A stretch of 24,930 nucleotides of DNA from an uncultured Muribaculaceae bacterium. Lineage in GTDB: Bacteria > Bacteroidota > Bacteroidia > Bacteroidales > Muribaculaceae. The stretch covers positions 1 to 24,930 of the forward strand of contig CAJTKG010000037.1 of assembly GCA_910576935.1 (NCBI GenBank), in the 5' to 3' direction. The notes beneath the pieces are model-generated. The model was not told where the DNA came from and did no database searches. It worked only from the letters and a program-made list of their open reading frames with translations. Shown here in pieces: positions 22,800 through 24,930 of the stretch (within the stretch, counting starts at the first letter, position 1; each line of letters begins with the position of its first letter). A program made the translations under genes and the position numbers.

Positions 22800-24611
22800 A
22801 TGACAGAATCAACCGAAAACAACCCTACGGGACACTCGATACAGGATATGTTTCTACGCCTTGTGCTGTGGCGGGAGAAGCATGTCAAAGAAAAGACATT
22901 CGTGCTCTTCGTGGCCTTTTTGGTCGGTGTGTCCGGCGGTCTTGCCGCTATATTGCTCAAGACACTCATACACATCATATCGGGTGCACTGACATCGCAC
23001 GTAGATGTCAGTGCCGGCAACTATGTCTACATTCTGTTCCCGTCTATAGGCGTCATCATTGCGGCACTCTATGTGCGTTATGTCGTTAAAGACGATATAT
23101 CTCACGGCGTTACCCGCGTGCTCTATGCCATATCGCAGAACAAAAGCCGTCTGAAACGCCATAATGTCTATACGTCGCTTGTAGCCAGTTCGATAACAAT
23201 AGGTTTTGGTGGTTCTGTCGGTGCTGAGGGCCCCATTGTCTACACCGGCGCCGCCATAGGCTCGAATATCGGACGTCTGTTCAGAATGTCGCCGCGTACT
23301 CTTATGATACTCGTTGGCTGCGGCGCCGCGGCAGGTATCGCCGGCATCTTCAAAGCTCCCATCGCCGGCATGCTTTTCACCCTCGAAGTTCTTATGCTCG
23401 ACCTCACCGCCGTGTCGGTTATGCCTCTGCTGATAGCCTCGATCACCAGTGCCACACTCGCCTATGTCTATACGGGGTACGACTTTGAGTTTTTCTTCGT
23501 CCAGAGCGAGGAGTTTTATATGTCAAAAATCCCGTTTGTCATCGTCTTGGGTATCTTCTGCGGTCTTGTGTCGCTTTATTTCACTAAAGTGATGAATATG
23601 ATGGAAAACTTTTTCGGCCGCTTTAAAAACCGCTGGTACAAGACCGCCGTTGGCTGTGTCATACTTTCGACCCTCGTCTTCATATTCCCGCCGCTATATG
23701 GTGAGGGTTACGGCTCTATACTCGGGCTTCTCGGCGGTGACCCGTCGACAATCGTCAACGGCTCGATTTTTTACGGCGACCGCAATTCTGTGTGGTTCAT
23801 CATACTCTTCGTCATTCTGATAATAGCCACAAAGGCTTTTGCCACTTCGTCGACAAATGGCGCCGGCGGTGTCGGCGGCACATTCGCCCCGTCGCTCTAC
23901 GTCGGTTGTATGGCCGGATTCGTCTTTGCATACTCGGCCAACCTTATGGGCTTTGACACGGCTCTGTCGACCAAAAACTTCGCTCTCATAGGCATGGCCG
24001 GTGTTATGAGCGGAGTCATGCACGCCCCTCTCATGGCCATCTTCCTCACAGCCGAACTTACCGGCGGTTACGATCTGTTTCTGCCGCTGCTCATCGTGTC
24101 GACGATATCATTCGGCACAATAAAGATTTTCGAACCTTACAGCATCTACACAATGCGACTCGCCAAACGCGGCGAGCTTCTCACCCACGAAAAAGACAAA
24201 GCCGTGCTTACGTTGCTAAAGATTGATAACGTCATCGAGCGTGACTTTCTTTCGGTCCGGCCCGAGATGACGCTCAAAGACATGGTCGACACTATCGCCA
24301 AATCAAACCGCAATCTGTTTCCCGTTGTCGACACTGCCGGCCGGCTGCTCGGTATTGTTCTCCTCGACGACATACGCAACATCATGTTCCGCCCCGACCT
24401 CTACCGCAAGATGCGCGTGAGCGATTTCATGGCTATTCCTCCTGCCAAAATAGAAGTCGGCATGAGCATGGATAAGGTAATGAAAACATTCGATGACACC
24501 GCCGCATGGAATCTCCCCGTTGTAGAGAACGGCCTATATGTCGGCTTTGTCAGCAAAAGTAAAATTTTCAACTCCTACCGCCGCGTCCTACGCCACTATT
24601 GCGAAGATTGA
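22800..24611 (+). CDS. CLC chloride channel/transporter with CBS domains
   Basis: This is an inner-membrane CLC-family anion protein of 603 residues: a full transmembrane domain (about 35-445) followed by two cytosolic CBS domains (about 470-525 and 540-600) that usually sense adenine nucleotides. The gating glutamate is present (Glu143 in GAEGP), as is the GxFxP anion motif (GGTFAPSLYVG). The position equivalent to the inner proton glutamate of E. coli CLC (Glu203) is Val197, next to a conserved Glu196. The GSGIP motif is replaced by SHGVT. Channel-like or uncoupled behaviour is possible but not shown. It lies 30 bp after the sugar transferase gene. Confidence 0.93.
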   Translation: MTESTENNPTGHSIQDMFLRLVLWREKHVKEKTFVLFVAFLVGVSGGLAAILLKTLIHIISGALTSHVDVSAGNYVYILFPSIGVIIAALYVRYVVKDDISHGVTRVLYAISQNKSRLKRHNVYTSLVASSITIGFGGSVGAEGPIVYTGAAIGSNIGRLFRMSPRTLMILVGCGAAAGIAGIFKAPIAGMLFTLEVLMLDLTAVSVMPLLIASITSATLAYVYTGYDFEFFFVQSEEFYMSKIPFVIVLGIFCGLVSLYFTKVMNMMENFFGRFKNRWYKTAVGCVILSTLVFIFPPLYGEGYGSILGLLGGDPSTIVNGSIFYGDRNSVWFIILFVILIIATKAFATSSTNGAGGVGGTFAPSLYVGCMAGFVFAYSANLMGFDTALSTKNFALIGMAGVMSGVMHAPLMAIFLTAELTGGYDLFLPLLIVSTISFGTIKIFEPYSIYTMRLAKRGELLTHEKDKAVLTLLKIDNVIERDFLSVRPEMTLKDMVDTIAKSNRNLFPVVDTAGRLLGIVLLDDIRNIMFRPDLYRKMRVSDFMAIPPAKIEVGMSMDKVMKTFDDTAAWNLPVVENGLYVGFVSKSKIFNSYRRVLRHYCED

Positions 24612-24684
24612 CCCCGCGACGCCCGGGAGTGACGGCAATCAGGCGACATGGAGCAGCGGTCTCTGACCGTCGCATTTAACACAC

Positions 24685-24712
24685 CTAAAATTGCACTCGC
24701 CTGCAATTTTAG
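24685..24712. terminator. Inverted repeat after the CLC gene
   Basis: A perfect 11 bp stem pairs CTAAAATTGCA (24685-24695) with TGCAATTTTAG (24702-24712) around a six-base loop. It is symmetrical with T-runs in both directions, so it may end the tsaC operon. It also sits just upstream of the promoter core at 24738, and a second small stem (GCGA/TCGC, 24712-24724) follows, so an operator role is possible too. Confidence 0.6.
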
Positions 24713-24737
24713 CGACAAAATCGCCCCTGCGAGGCCT

Positions 24738-24745
24738 TACCTTTG
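24738..24745 (+). promoter_or_regulatory. Promoter core (-7) for the right-edge ORF
   Basis: TACCTTTG matches TAnnTTTG exactly in an otherwise GC-rich context. Transcription would start near 24752, only about two bases before the ATG at 24754. No TTTG lies at -33. Confidence 0.5.
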
Positions 24746-24753
24746 CAGCGGAG

Positions 24754-24930
24754 ATGAAAAACGCCGTCTACACATACCACTTCCGACGCTATCTCGGCCG
24801 CAACCTCACCCGTGCCGAAGCCGCCGTCATCGCCCCGCTCGAGAAAATGCGCATCCGCCGACTCGAACGGCGCTTGCTCGTCGTCGACCCACCCGGAGTC
24901 GACACCCGCGGCATCCTCTGCGCCTACGTC
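24754..24930 (+). CDS. Partial hypothetical protein, cut by the window edge
   Basis: An ATG opens a frame of 59 codons that runs off the right edge without a stop. The product is very basic and Arg-rich (for example RIRRLERR), and its codons mostly end in G or C like the neighbouring genes. I recognise no family from this fragment. The promoter core at 24738-24745 would make the transcript almost leaderless; a later in-frame ATG at 24847 is an alternative start. Confidence 0.45.
   Translation, partial: MKNAVYTYHFRRYLGRNLTRAEAAVIAPLEKMRIRRLERRLLVVDPPGVDTRGILCAYV

Overview
This window reads as ordinary chromosome from a member of the Bacteroidota, most likely the order Bacteroidales and perhaps Muribaculaceae. 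The main evidence is the repeated promoter core TAnnTTTG, once with a perfect TTTG-N19-TAnnTTTG layout, which is the housekeeping promoter of this phylum. AT-rich leaders lack clear Shine-Dalgarno sequences, and the enzyme families are Bacteroidales types: ParE, AspRS, Nif3 with zinc ribbon, and S8 peptidases with a type A-like C-terminal sorting tail. The family-level assignment is inference from memory. No rRNA, tRNA, CRISPR array, insertion sequence or phage gene was recognised.

Layout. (1) Positions 174-4256, minus strand: parE, coaD and an S41 C-terminal processing protease form a tight operon (overlap of 20 bp, then a 38 bp gap). (2) A 116 bp divergent promoter region follows. (3) Positions 4373-7993, plus strand: aspS, a Nif3/DUF34 metal protein and a coiled-coil C4 zinc-ribbon protein, each separated by 3 bp, ending in a strong bidirectional hairpin. 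(4) Positions 8143-11189, minus strand: an RluA-type pseudouridine synthase, fmt (ATGA overlap), a 91-residue two-helix membrane protein and a PstS-like lipoprotein. (5) Positions 11251-13002, minus strand: a phosphoglucomutase/phosphomannomutase with its own near-perfect promoter. (6) Positions 13152-15823, minus strand: cdsA followed 26 bp later by a secreted GH9 glucanase. (7) Positions 15878-20339, minus strand: two tandem paralogous secreted subtilisin-like (S8) proteases separated by a hairpin. (8) Positions 20391-20769: a 379 bp AT-rich gap with promoters facing both ways and an orphan terminator. (9) Positions 20770-24611, plus strand: tsaC, a polyprenyl glycosylphosphotransferase and a CLC chloride transporter/channel with CBS domains. 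(10) A GC-rich partial ORF begins at 24754 behind its own promoter core and runs off the right edge.

Most genes are core functions: DNA topology, CoA synthesis, tRNA charging and modification, translation initiation, phospholipid precursor synthesis and sugar-phosphate metabolism. The accessory layer is envelope and secreted proteins: the S41 protease, PstS-like lipoprotein, GH9, two S8 proteases, the glycan-initiating transferase and the CLC protein. I found no clearly new multi-gene system. The points most worth a second look are the altered catalytic-histidine motif in one S8 paralog, the orphan terminator at 20487-20509, the missing inner proton glutamate in the CLC protein, the PstS-like protein without a transporter, and the edge gene with a nearly leaderless start.
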